From: Massilia phosphatilytica
GTDB taxonomy: Bacteria > Pseudomonadota > Gammaproteobacteria > Burkholderiales > Burkholderiaceae_D
DNA: 51,273 nucleotides
NCBI RefSeq assembly: GCF_002968015.1
Contig: NZ_PUIP01000030.1
Span: forward strand, 1-51,273
Reading direction: 5' to 3'
Shown here: in pieces, positions 24,836-32,450 of the stretch
How positions within the stretch are numbered: position 1 is the first letter of the stretch
Layout of the letters: each line of letters opens with the position of its first letter
The notes under the pieces: generated by a model
Database searches by the model: none
Told to the model about the DNA's origin: nothing
The model's input: only the letters and a program-made list of their open reading frames with translations
Position numbers and translations under genes: made by a program

Positions 24836-25938
24836 CTTCCTTCCAGTTCGGTTACGGGTTCGGATTCGTCGGACGTGACAGCCGGCAGCGCCAGCTCCAC
24901 GATGAAGCGGCCGTCGCGCCGCGTCCAGTGCGCGCTCGCCTCGTGCCCATGGTCCGCCGCGAGGCGCTGGCGCACGTTGACGAGCCCGAGGCCGGTGCCG
25001 CGCGCGGAACCGGCGCCGTCGACGCTGTCGGGATCGACGTCGTTCTCCACGCGGATGCGCAGGATCGATCCGGCACGCACCGCCTCGATGCGTACGAGGC
25101 CCGTCTCGATCATCTGGCCGATGCCGTGCTTGATCGCATTTTCCACGAGCGGCTGCAGCAGCATCGGCGGCAGGAGGCAAGCGCCGGCGGCGGCATCGAT
25201 GGCCGCTTCGAAGCGCAGCCGGTCGCCGTAGCGCACCTGCTCGATCGCGACGAAATGCCGCACGAGCTGCAATTCCTGGTCGAGCGTCACTTTGCGGTCC
25301 GCGCGCAGGCCCAGCGTATGGCGGAAGAACTCGGCCAGCTGCACGGTCATGGCGCGCGCGGCCGCGGGGTCGAGCGACGTCAGCGCGCTGATCGAATTCA
25401 GGCTGTTGAACAGGAAGTGCGGGTCGACCTGGGCACGCAGCATCCGCAGTTCCGCATCCTGTGCCATCAGCTTCATCTCCAGGCGCTGGGTCTCGAGCTG
25501 GCGCACGCGTTCGGTCTCGAACAGCAGGTAGTTCACGGCGGCCGCCAGGCCGTACAGGATCAGGCCGAGGCCGAACATCGATGCCAGCACGGGGCTGCTC
25601 GCGACCGGTACGTAGCCGTCCGGCGCCAGCGCGGCCAGCAGGCTGTTCCAGATGGCGCCCATGCCGCACCACAGCCCTGACACGCAGGCCGCCGTCATAC
25701 CAACGCCGGCGGCGATGGCGAGCGGACGGCGCCGGCCCAGCGGGTAGGCGCGGCACACGTAGTAAGCGGAAAAGCCCGCCGCATACGCGTACCAGAACGC
25801 CAGCGGCACCGCGAACAGCACGCTCGCGCCCCAGCCGGCGCCGCTGACGGCGAGCATGGCTGCCAACAGCAGGCCCAGCATCAGCCAGGCCAGCAGGTAG
25901 AGTGCCGTCGCGCGCCAGCTGGCAAAGATGCCGTGCAC
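24832..25938 (-). CDS. LytS/YehU-type sensor histidine kinase
   Basis: A 368-residue membrane kinase. About four hydrophobic segments occupy residues 10-140. A short coiled linker leads into the His_kinase domain with QVDPHFLFNSLNS, placing the phosphorylated His at about 174. The ATPase part shows LVENAIKHG (N box) and GTGLGLVNVRQRL (G box). It starts with GTG at 25938, with AAGGG eight bases upstream that overlaps the stop of the LiaF-like gene, so translation is probably coupled. No extracellular ligand domain is present; it may sense through its membrane neighbours. Confidence 0.9.
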   Translation of the reverse strand: MHGIFASWRATALYLLAWLMLGLLLAAMLAVSGAGWGASVLFAVPLAFWYAYAAGFSAYYVCRAYPLGRRRPLAIAAGVGMTAACVSGLWCGMGAIWNSLLAALAPDGYVPVASSPVLASMFGLGLILYGLAAAVNYLLFETERVRQLETQRLEMKLMAQDAELRMLRAQVDPHFLFNSLNSISALTSLDPAAARAMTVQLAEFFRHTLGLRADRKVTLDQELQLVRHFVAIEQVRYGDRLRFEAAIDAAAGACLLPPMLLQPLVENAIKHGIGQMIETGLVRIEAVRAGSILRIRVENDVDPDSVDGAGSARGTGLGLVNVRQRLAADHGHEASAHWTRRDGRFIVELALPAVTSDESEPVTELEGR

Positions 25939-25949
25939 TCGCCGCGCCC

Positions 25950-26648
25950 TTAGTTGCGCACTTCCACGCCGCCCATGAGGGCGTAGCCGGTGATGACGAG
26001 GCGCTTGCTGGCGTCAGGCGGCCGTGCCGTCTTTTCAGCGAAGCCGCCCATCACGGGCGTGCCGTTCAGGACGACGGTCCAGTCGGGCGGCACCTTGATG
26101 TTGATGCCGCCCCAGATGGTGAAGACATTGATCACGGCTTCCTTGACGATGGACGCATCGCGCAGGTCGAGCGCGCAGCCGCCCATCACGGCCGTGATCT
26201 CGCCGCCGCGGAAGTCCTGCGAACTCACGCGGCGTTCGAAGCCACCCAGCACGGCGACAATGTCGACGACGTTGTCCGGACTCGCCCCGGCCACGACGCC
26301 TTCGCGCGCGACTCGCCCCGGTCCCAGCGAGCGGTACAGCACAAGGCCGCCGAGCGCGATCATCACGAGCGGCCACAGCGTGCCCCAGCTGATGTAGAAG
26401 TAACCCATGCGGCTGACGATCATCAGGATGCCGATCGCGATCAGCACGCCGCCCATGTAGTTGCCGCTGCGCGGGCCGGTGCCGAACAGCGCGGCACAGC
26501 CGGCCACGAGGAAGACGAGCGGCCAGAACCCGATCGCGTGACGGAAGTTCAGGATGTCGAGGTTATCGAGCAGGAACAGGACGCCCATGCCCACGACGAG
26601 CAGGCCCAGCACGACCTGGCTCGAGGCGCGGTTCGTATTATTTTCCAT
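25950..26648 (-). CDS. LiaF-like membrane protein
   Basis: A 232-residue protein. The N-terminal half has four short hydrophobic helices with the LiaI/LiaF-type pattern LLVVGMGVLFLLDNLDIL. The C-terminal half is the soluble LiaF-like beta domain (VVDIVAVLGGFERRV, FRGGEITAVMGGCALDL, then FTIWGGINIKVP and TPVMGGF). In Firmicutes LiaF holds an envelope-stress kinase inactive. Here it sits directly upstream of a LytS-type kinase, so a similar role is likely. It overlaps the preceding gene by 11 bases. Confidence 0.88.
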   Translation of the reverse strand: MENNTNRASSQVVLGLLVVGMGVLFLLDNLDILNFRHAIGFWPLVFLVAGCAALFGTGPRSGNYMGGVLIAIGILMIVSRMGYFYISWGTLWPLVMIALGGLVLYRSLGPGRVAREGVVAGASPDNVVDIVAVLGGFERRVSSQDFRGGEITAVMGGCALDLRDASIVKEAVINVFTIWGGINIKVPPDWTVVLNGTPVMGGFAEKTARPPDASKRLVITGYALMGGVEVRN

Positions 26649-27012
26649 GGCTGTCTCCACCCTTCTGACCGAAGCGACGCTCAGCGATCGGCCGGATCGC
26701 CATCGTGACGCCGCTGATGATGATGAACAGCGGCCAGCTGTTGCCGAACGTGAGGCCCCACAGGCCCTCGAGCACGGCGAACAGCCAGAGGCCGATGAAC
26801 ACGGTCCACAGGCCGTTGGAGAATTCGCGGGCGCTCGGATAGCCGATGGTCTGGTTGATGCCCACCACGACCAGCAGCAGCGGCGCGTAATGCCACAGCG
26901 AGCGGATGTCGAACACATCCATCTGGTCCAGCAGGAAGGCCACGCCCAGTCCTACCAGGACCAGGCCCCACAACACCTGGCGCCGCAGGTGGTAGGACGC
27001 TTCGCTATTCAT
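26638..27012 (-). CDS. LiaI/LiaF transmembrane-region-like protein (DUF5668-like)
   Basis: A 124-residue membrane protein with four hydrophobic helices and nothing beyond them but a short charged tail. The repeated pattern VLVGLGVAFLLDQMDVFDI resembles the N-terminal half of the LiaF-like protein encoded next. The ATG at 27012 follows a strong GGAGGA ribosome binding site and starts the operon that runs through the LiaF-like protein, kinase and response regulator. It may form a hetero-oligomer with its neighbour. Confidence 0.85.
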   Translation of the reverse strand: MNSEASYHLRRQVLWGLVLVGLGVAFLLDQMDVFDIRSLWHYAPLLLVVVGINQTIGYPSAREFSNGLWTVFIGLWLFAVLEGLWGLTFGNSWPLFIIISGVTMAIRPIAERRFGQKGGDSHGK

Positions 27013-27126
27013 GTTTCCTCCGTTGTGATCGAATGTCGACACGATAACGGAGACCGGCGCGCGGGTGGAAGTGCTTTTCGGCCAACGGCGGCGCCGTGCC
27101 GGTGAATGGGGATGGGGTCGGCGAAT

Positions 27127-27158
27127 AACAAAGAGCCCACCATGTCGCCATGGCGGGC
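27127..27158 (-). terminator. Terminator after the 56-residue gene
   Basis: A 10-bp stem (27135-27144 with 27149-27158, one G-U pair in the minus-strand RNA) with a four-base loop is followed on the minus strand by a U-rich stretch, TCTTTGTT. It lies between the small gene at 27201-27371 and the LiaF-like operon. Confidence 0.7.
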
Positions 27159-27200
27159 CCTCGGGAAACGGATAATTGCGGCGGGCGGATCAGGCCGTGA

Positions 27201-27371
27201 TCACGCGGCTGCCTCGGCCAGCGGACGCTGGCCCTTCTGCTGGTTGCGGTATTTGGCGCGGGCCGCAGCAATCTTGAGGGCTTCGCGCGCGATGTTCATT
27301 TTATGGATCTCTTCACGCTCTTTCCTGCCGCGGTGCTGGGCGACGTGTTTGCTGCCGATCTTGGCGGTCAT
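27201..27371 (-). CDS. Small basic helical protein, unknown function
   Basis: A 56-residue protein, MTAKIGSKHVAQHRGRKERE and onward, very rich in Lys, Arg, Gln and Ala. It probably forms one long amphipathic helix (KMNIAREALKIAAARAKYRN). The start has GGAG at a good distance (CAGGAGAAACATC before ATG). A terminator hairpin follows the stop codon. Basic charge and small size would allow nucleic-acid binding, but this is a guess. It is below common gene-calling length limits. Confidence 0.65.
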   Translation of the reverse strand: MTAKIGSKHVAQHRGRKEREEIHKMNIAREALKIAAARAKYRNQQKGQRPLAEAAA

Positions 27372-27437
27372 GATGTTTCTCCTGTTCGATGACGGTGGTA
27401 CTGCAACGGCGCGGGCACGAGGCGCGCGCGATCTCGC

Positions 27438-27602
27438 TTAGGAACGGGAGGCGCCGATCCGGTCGTCCGACGGCATCAACATGCCCCACCCCAGCTGGCG
27501 CCGGATTTCTTCCGGCGTCGGCGGCGGTTTCGTGTCTTTCGAACGCCGCTCGAGGTACTCGCGCACGAGATGCTTGGGTGGGTGGTTCGTCGTCGTGGTC
27601 AT
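27438..27602 (-). CDS. Small conserved-looking protein, unknown function
   Basis: A 54-residue protein starting MTTTTNHPPKHLVREYLERR, with GGAGG eight bases before the ATG. A helix (LVREYLERRSKD) is followed by a Pro-rich linker (TKPPPTPEEI) and a second helix, EEIRRQLGWGML. No signal peptide or membrane segment is present. It lies 66 bases upstream of the other small gene on the same strand and may be transcribed with it. Function not recognised. Confidence 0.65.
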   Translation of the reverse strand: MTTTTNHPPKHLVREYLERRSKDTKPPPTPEEIRRQLGWGMLMPSDDRIGASRS

Positions 27603-27901
27603 GGCAACCTCCGCTTCCGTTGAAGCCGGCGCGCTTTCCGCCGCTGGCTTCGATATTGGTGCCGATCCTCGAGGCGACCGGCTGACCTGTCGAGGTGGTT
27701 GGCCGCCTGCGGAAGATCGCTGGTGCCTCACTCGACGCCTCTATCGTAGCGAGTCCATGCGGGTAGCAACCGTTAGATGCCGCACACTGTGCGTCCACAT
27801 GAGTTCCAGTCCTACAGGCCACCTTCAAAGAGACCTACGCGGCGCCGCAAAATGCAATAAAAAAGGAGGCCGTAGCCCCCTTGCGCTTGGCGGGAATAAC
27901 G
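27603..27901. other. Intergenic region, no gene seen
   Basis: Between the 54-residue gene and the end of the TonB receptor. Apart from the receptor's terminator at 27859-27880, no convincing reading frame or RNA gene is visible. The promoter of the two small genes should lie here. Confidence 0.5.
27859..27880 (-). terminator. Terminator of the TonB-dependent receptor gene
   Basis: On the minus strand GGGGGC-TACG-GCCTCC (27880-27865) forms a six-bp stem capped by a very stable C(UACG)G tetraloop, followed by six U residues (27864-27859). It starts 22 bases after the receptor stop codon. Confidence 0.9.
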
Positions 27902-30847
27902 TCAGAAACGATATTTCAGGTTCACGTAGAACTGGCGACCGCTGACGTCCAGCTTCTGCTGTTCTTCCTCGCTGTAACGGTAGTAGGCGCGCTTCACGTT
28001 GGTCAGGTTCGTCGCGTCGAACGTGAGCAGCAGGTTGGACGCGAGGTTGACACTGGCGTTGAAGGCCAGCGTCGTCACCGGCGCGGCCATCGTGGGCGCG
28101 GTCGGCATCAGGACGCCGTTGACGCTGTACAGGCCCTGGCTGTTGGCCGTCGGTGCGGGTGCCGTCGAACTGTTCACGTACTCGCTGCGGTAGTTCGCGA
28201 CGAGGCGCAGCGACACCTTGTCGTTCTCGAAATAGCCGCCCAGGTTCGCCGCCCATTCGGACGCGCCGACCATCGGCCGGCCGTCGTCCACCTTCGTGTG
28301 TGCGCGGCTGATGTTGCTGGTGAAGCCGAAGCCCGTCGTGCCGAACGGCTGCTCGTACGACAGCTCGAGGCCCGCGATGTGGGCGCCCTGCTGCTCCGAC
28401 GTCTGGACCGCGTACGTCTTCATCGCCTGCGCCGCCGAATCCCACAGGTCGATCGTGGCGCCGCCGGTGGTGCCGGTCTTCGCATAACCCTGGATGCGCG
28501 AGTAGAACAGGTCCACACCGACCATCGACCGGCGCGAGAAATACCAGGCCCACGACGCATCCAGGTTGTCCGACGTGAGCGGCTTGATGCCCGGGTTTGG
28601 TCCCGTCACGCGGCAGCCTTGCGCATCGCAGGTCGGCGAGCCGAAGCCGGCGCCGAGCAGGTTGTAGTTCTGGCGTCCCACCGTACGGCTCGCGCCGAAG
28701 CGCAGGATCTGGTCCTGCGTCAGCTCGTAGCGCACGTTCATGCTGGGCAGCCAGTTGTTGAAGCGGCGGTCCGTCTTGATGAAGTAGTAGGTGTTGCCGG
28801 TGTTGTTCTTGAAGGGCTCATTGTCGTAGACCGGCTGCAGGTCGCCCGACGTCGTGATCGCATCCGGATAGGCCGCGCACGGAATCGCCGGCTGCCCGGG
28901 CGCGGCACGCAGGCATACGCCGGCCGGGATCGGCGTCGGGATGTCGGCGTTGATGCGGGTCTGCACGAAGCGCAGGCCAACGTTGCCGGACCAGCGCTCG
29001 CCCTCCAGGTTGGCCATCACGTAGGCCGCGCCCTGGCGTTCGCGCATGTGCAGTTCGGACGCGATGCGGCGCTCGTACTGGTCGCTCGTCGCCTTCGTCG
29101 CACCCTGGAAATAGGCCATCAGCACGGCCGGGTCGAACGTGTAGCCCGTGTTGTCCCAGCCGGCCGGGCCGTCGAGACCCGCGCCGAAGTCGGACGGCCA
29201 CGGAATCGTGCCCGTCGGTGCGCCGAGCGTGATATCGCGGTTGTGATAGGCCGGGTAGCGGCGCGCGCTGTCGCGGTGGTGGTCGGCGTAGCGCACGCCG
29301 CCTTCGACCGACTGGATCCAGCCCTTGTCGACGCGCCATTCGCCGTCGATCTGGCCGCTCGTCTCGCGGTCGGTCGTCTTGAGTCCGGAGATGGTACGCA
29401 CCACGAGCTGGTCGGGCTTGATGCCGGTGCCGTAGTACTTCACGTACGGCGCATTGTCGACGCCGGCCAGCGCATACGACACGCCCGTGCCGAAGCTGGC
29501 GTACGTCAGGCCCTGGTCGTAGTCCGTCTTGCCGACGCCGCGCGTCGTCGACAGCAGCGTCTTCAGGGTCAGGTCCTGGTTCACGCGCCACTTGCCGTCC
29601 AGGTCGAGGAAGGAACTGGTGGCACGCGCGCCCTGGCGATAAAAGCCTTCCGAGTTGCCGATGTACTGCGGCGTCGTCCCGTCGGGGAACATGATGTCGG
29701 CGCTTTTCAGGACGCGCAGCTGGTCGCCGTACATCGTCGTCTCGGTGACGATGACCGGGTTCCGGATCGATGCGAACACCTGCTGGCCGTTCGAGTTCGT
29801 GTTGGGCGCGGATGCGCCGGTGGCGCCGTCGGGCAGCGACGCTTTACCGAGCAGCATGCTGTACATGGCGCCGGCCTTCAGGCGGCCATAGTTCGGCGCC
29901 TTCAAGGTGGAAGTAAAACCGGTGACGGTGACATCGACGTCCTGGTTCGGCTTGAACTCCAGCGAGAACATGCCGCCCTTGCGGTCGCGCACGCCCTCGA
30001 CGAACTCGGTGCTCATCGAACCCGGCAGGCGCACGCCGTTCAGGTCCGCGGCCTTGTAGCCGCTGCCGGCCAGCGAGGCGTCCGTGATGCCCTTCATGGT
30101 GGTCGTGTTGATGACGTCCCATCCACTGCTCGTGCCGTACGCGAGGCGCGATGCGGAGTCGCGGCGGATGTAGCGCTTTTCCGCGAAGCCCTGGAGGATG
30201 AAGCCGAACGTGCCCGCCTCGTTCTTCCAGTTGACGGAGGCGTTCAGGTCCGGTGCCGTCTTGCCGGGCAGGGTCGCGTAGCTGGCGCCGACGCTGGCCA
30301 CGCCCGACAGGCGCTCCTTCTGCGCCAAGGGTTTACGCGTCGTGACGTTGATCGTGCCCGCGAGACCGCCATCGACGATGTTCGCCTGCGACGTCTTGTA
30401 GACGATGGCCTGGTTCAGCACCGACGAGGGCATCAGCGACAGGCTCGTCGAACGGCTGCTCGATGCCTGGTCGGCGATGTACCAGTCGCCGCTGCTGACC
30501 GCGTGGCCGTTGAACACGATCAGGGACATGTCCGGATTGGTGCCCCGCATCGCCACCTTTTCCGCTTCGTCGTAATCGGTGCGCACCGCGACGCCGGGCA
30601 GGCGCTGCAGCGAATCCGCCAGGTTCTTGTCGGGCATCTTGCCGACGTCCTCGGCGGTGATCACTTCGACGTTGGCGGTGGCGTCGCGCTTGACGGCCAG
30701 CGACTTCGCCATCGACGCACGGATGCCCGTGACTTCGACCGTTTGCATCTGCGAACTGCCGGCATCGTTCTGGGCCAGCGCGGGCGCACCCGCCATGCCC
30801 AGCCATGCCAATGCGACAGCGGCCGCGAGCGGCTTCTGCTTCAACAT
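27902..30847 (-). CDS. TonB-dependent outer-membrane receptor
   Basis: A 981-residue receptor importing an unidentified ligand across the outer membrane using TonB energy. The signal peptide MLKQKPLAAAVALAWLGMAG ends near ALAQ (about residue 26). The TonB-box-like QTVEVTGIRAS follows, then a plug domain with ITAEDVGKMPDKNLADSLQR and GTNPDMSLIVFNGH. The barrel fills the rest and ends in the aromatic residue of NLKYRF. The plug wording resembles the TonB_Xanth_Caul subfamily, many of which take up carbohydrates. The ATG at 30847 follows GAGGAG; earlier in-frame starts lie before the signal peptide. Confidence 0.93.
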   Translation of the reverse strand: MLKQKPLAAAVALAWLGMAGAPALAQNDAGSSQMQTVEVTGIRASMAKSLAVKRDATANVEVITAEDVGKMPDKNLADSLQRLPGVAVRTDYDEAEKVAMRGTNPDMSLIVFNGHAVSSGDWYIADQASSSRSTSLSLMPSSVLNQAIVYKTSQANIVDGGLAGTINVTTRKPLAQKERLSGVASVGASYATLPGKTAPDLNASVNWKNEAGTFGFILQGFAEKRYIRRDSASRLAYGTSSGWDVINTTTMKGITDASLAGSGYKAADLNGVRLPGSMSTEFVEGVRDRKGGMFSLEFKPNQDVDVTVTGFTSTLKAPNYGRLKAGAMYSMLLGKASLPDGATGASAPNTNSNGQQVFASIRNPVIVTETTMYGDQLRVLKSADIMFPDGTTPQYIGNSEGFYRQGARATSSFLDLDGKWRVNQDLTLKTLLSTTRGVGKTDYDQGLTYASFGTGVSYALAGVDNAPYVKYYGTGIKPDQLVVRTISGLKTTDRETSGQIDGEWRVDKGWIQSVEGGVRYADHHRDSARRYPAYHNRDITLGAPTGTIPWPSDFGAGLDGPAGWDNTGYTFDPAVLMAYFQGATKATSDQYERRIASELHMRERQGAAYVMANLEGERWSGNVGLRFVQTRINADIPTPIPAGVCLRAAPGQPAIPCAAYPDAITTSGDLQPVYDNEPFKNNTGNTYYFIKTDRRFNNWLPSMNVRYELTQDQILRFGASRTVGRQNYNLLGAGFGSPTCDAQGCRVTGPNPGIKPLTSDNLDASWAWYFSRRSMVGVDLFYSRIQGYAKTGTTGGATIDLWDSAAQAMKTYAVQTSEQQGAHIAGLELSYEQPFGTTGFGFTSNISRAHTKVDDGRPMVGASEWAANLGGYFENDKVSLRLVANYRSEYVNSSTAPAPTANSQGLYSVNGVLMPTAPTMAAPVTTLAFNASVNLASNLLLTFDATNLTNVKRAYYRYSEEEQQKLDVSGRQFYVNLKYRF

Positions 30848-30923
30848 TTCTCTCTCCTCGTTTGTCATCGTCAGGCCGGTGTGTCCCGGTCTCGGGCTCA
30901 GTATTGACGAAGACAAAGTCCTT

Positions 30924-30938
30924 GGATAATGATTACTG
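30924..30938. promoter_or_regulatory. Partial Fur-box-like site
   Basis: GGATAATGATTACTG matches the 7-1-7 Fur pattern TGATAATNATTATCA at 10 of 14 fixed positions, with a perfect GATAAT-N-ATTA core. It overlaps a possible minus-strand -10 (CATTAT) about 80 bases before the receptor start. The second half-site is poor, so iron control is only suggested. Confidence 0.4.
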
Positions 30939-31039
30939 TTGCAGAATGTATAACTTAAAGGAATGCACGGCCCGCAAATATCATTTTGACGGCATCGTCC
31001 GGCCGGGTTAGCGTAGGGTTTTATTCAACGAGACCCGTC

Positions 31040-32044
31040 ATGCGTCCTGTCCGCGCGCTGCCCGCACTACTGTTCTCCACGCTCTTCGCCGGCTGCGCGA
31101 CCCCGCCCGCCCTGCCGCCCGCCTCGCCGGTCGCCGCGCCGGTTGCCGTCGATGCCATCCCGACCGCGCAGGCCGCCGCCACGGAACCGCTCGACACGAT
31201 CCTGGGCAAGCCCCTGTTCCGCATGCATCCCGTCGAAGCGGGCCGCTACATCGCCTGGGTGCACGAGGCCGAACCCGACCTGCGCAAGCGTATCGCCGCC
31301 ATCGGCCGCAAGAACCTCGGCCAGCCGTACCGCCTGAACCTGCTGGGCGAATTCCCGTACCAGGTCCATGACGACCTGCCGATGTTCAGCCTGGACCACA
31401 GCGACTGCGTCGTGTTCGCGGAGCACACGTATGCGATGGCGCTGTCGCAGTCCTGGGAAGAATTCTTCTGGATGCTGCAGCGTATCCGCTACCGCGACGG
31501 CATCATTGGCGTGGCCACGCGCAACCACTACACAGAGATGGACTGGAACGTGGCGAACCGTTGGCTCGTTACGGACATCAGTGCCGACTTGGCCGGACCA
31601 GGCGGCCCGGGGTACACGATGACGATCGACCGCGCCCGCTTCCTCAAGACGCGCCACCACACGGAGGCCAGCATCCCCGTCGAGACGAGCCGCCAGGCCT
31701 ACGTGCCGAAAGACGGCGTGGCGGCCATCGCGGGCCAGCTGCGCGAGGGTGATCTCGTCAACGTGATCTCCACGCGCGACGGCCAGTACTGGGCCTCGCA
31801 CGTGGGCCTCGTCGTACTCGGGCCCGACGGCGAACGCCATTTCCTCCATTCCTCCGAACCCCAGGTGCGCGAGGAAACCTTCGAGTCCTATATCGCCCGC
31901 GCCGCGGCACGCGAGGAACGCAACCGCCAGGCCGGCAAGAACGGCCAGGTACTTGCCGGCTTCAAGTTCCTGCGCCTGAACGACGACATCGTGGTGCCGC
32001 CGATGGCGCCGCAGCCACGCCCGGGCCATCCGTCCGGCACCTGA
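31040..32044 (+). CDS. DUF1460 lipoprotein, NlpC/P60-like amidase fold
   Basis: A 334-residue exported lipoprotein. The signal sequence ends at lipobox LFAGC (C19). The DUF1460 domain has the presumed catalytic Cys123 in DHSDCVVFAEHTYAMAL and a His in YWASHVGLVV, the Cys-His pair expected of NlpC/P60-related enzymes. Members are thought to act on peptidoglycan or similar amide substrates in the envelope; the exact reaction is not known from sequence. It diverges from the TonB receptor, with 192 bases between the starts. Confidence 0.85.
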   Translation: MRPVRALPALLFSTLFAGCATPPALPPASPVAAPVAVDAIPTAQAAATEPLDTILGKPLFRMHPVEAGRYIAWVHEAEPDLRKRIAAIGRKNLGQPYRLNLLGEFPYQVHDDLPMFSLDHSDCVVFAEHTYAMALSQSWEEFFWMLQRIRYRDGIIGVATRNHYTEMDWNVANRWLVTDISADLAGPGGPGYTMTIDRARFLKTRHHTEASIPVETSRQAYVPKDGVAAIAGQLREGDLVNVISTRDGQYWASHVGLVVLGPDGERHFLHSSEPQVREETFESYIARAAAREERNRQAGKNGQVLAGFKFLRLNDDIVVPPMAPQPRPGHPSGT

Positions 32045-32081
32045 GTGTCGCGTCCCCCAGATCCCGTCGCCTGATGGGATC

Positions 32082-32101
32082 GAAGGGCTTCCCCTTCTTT
32101 T
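32082..32101 (+). terminator. Probable terminator after the DUF1460 gene
   Basis: GAAGGG-CTTC-CCCTTC (32082-32097) forms a six-bp stem followed by TTTT, starting 38 bases past the stop codon. The stem is short, so strength is uncertain. Confidence 0.55.
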
Positions 32102-32450
32102 CCCGACTCCCCTTCACCGTGGCCCCGCGTCGTCTTCGCGGCAGCGCCCTACCCCGTATTATTTCTCGAATCTCGAATTGAATTGAAACCGGCAACGGAA
32201 ATATATTCTTTAAAATAATTTCCCAACGTTACCTTTTATCGATTCCAAAAAGAATTCCCCTTTGGCGGTTGAGCATGGTCAAATCTTTATTGATAGGTAC
32301 CGAGATAATAAATAGACCTGCTCAGCAAAATAACAAACGACAATTTATCCACAAATAAATATAACGTTAAAAACTCGCCGTCCGGGATATCAATGCTTGT
32401 TTTAAACTTTGGAAGTTTGCATTCATCAACTCACGCAATGCTTCAGAACC
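32102..32450 (+). promoter_or_regulatory. AT-rich leader upstream of the polysaccharide locus
   Basis: About 350 bases without a gene, markedly AT-rich against the GC-rich surroundings. It is the only place for the promoter of the long plus-strand operon (dehydratase to WbpI). Several TATAAT-like hexamers occur near 32200-32370, but none could be chosen by eye. GGCGGTTGAGCATGG at 32264-32278 is loosely like an ops element. A leader of this length and composition could also bind H-NS-like silencers. Confidence 0.45.
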
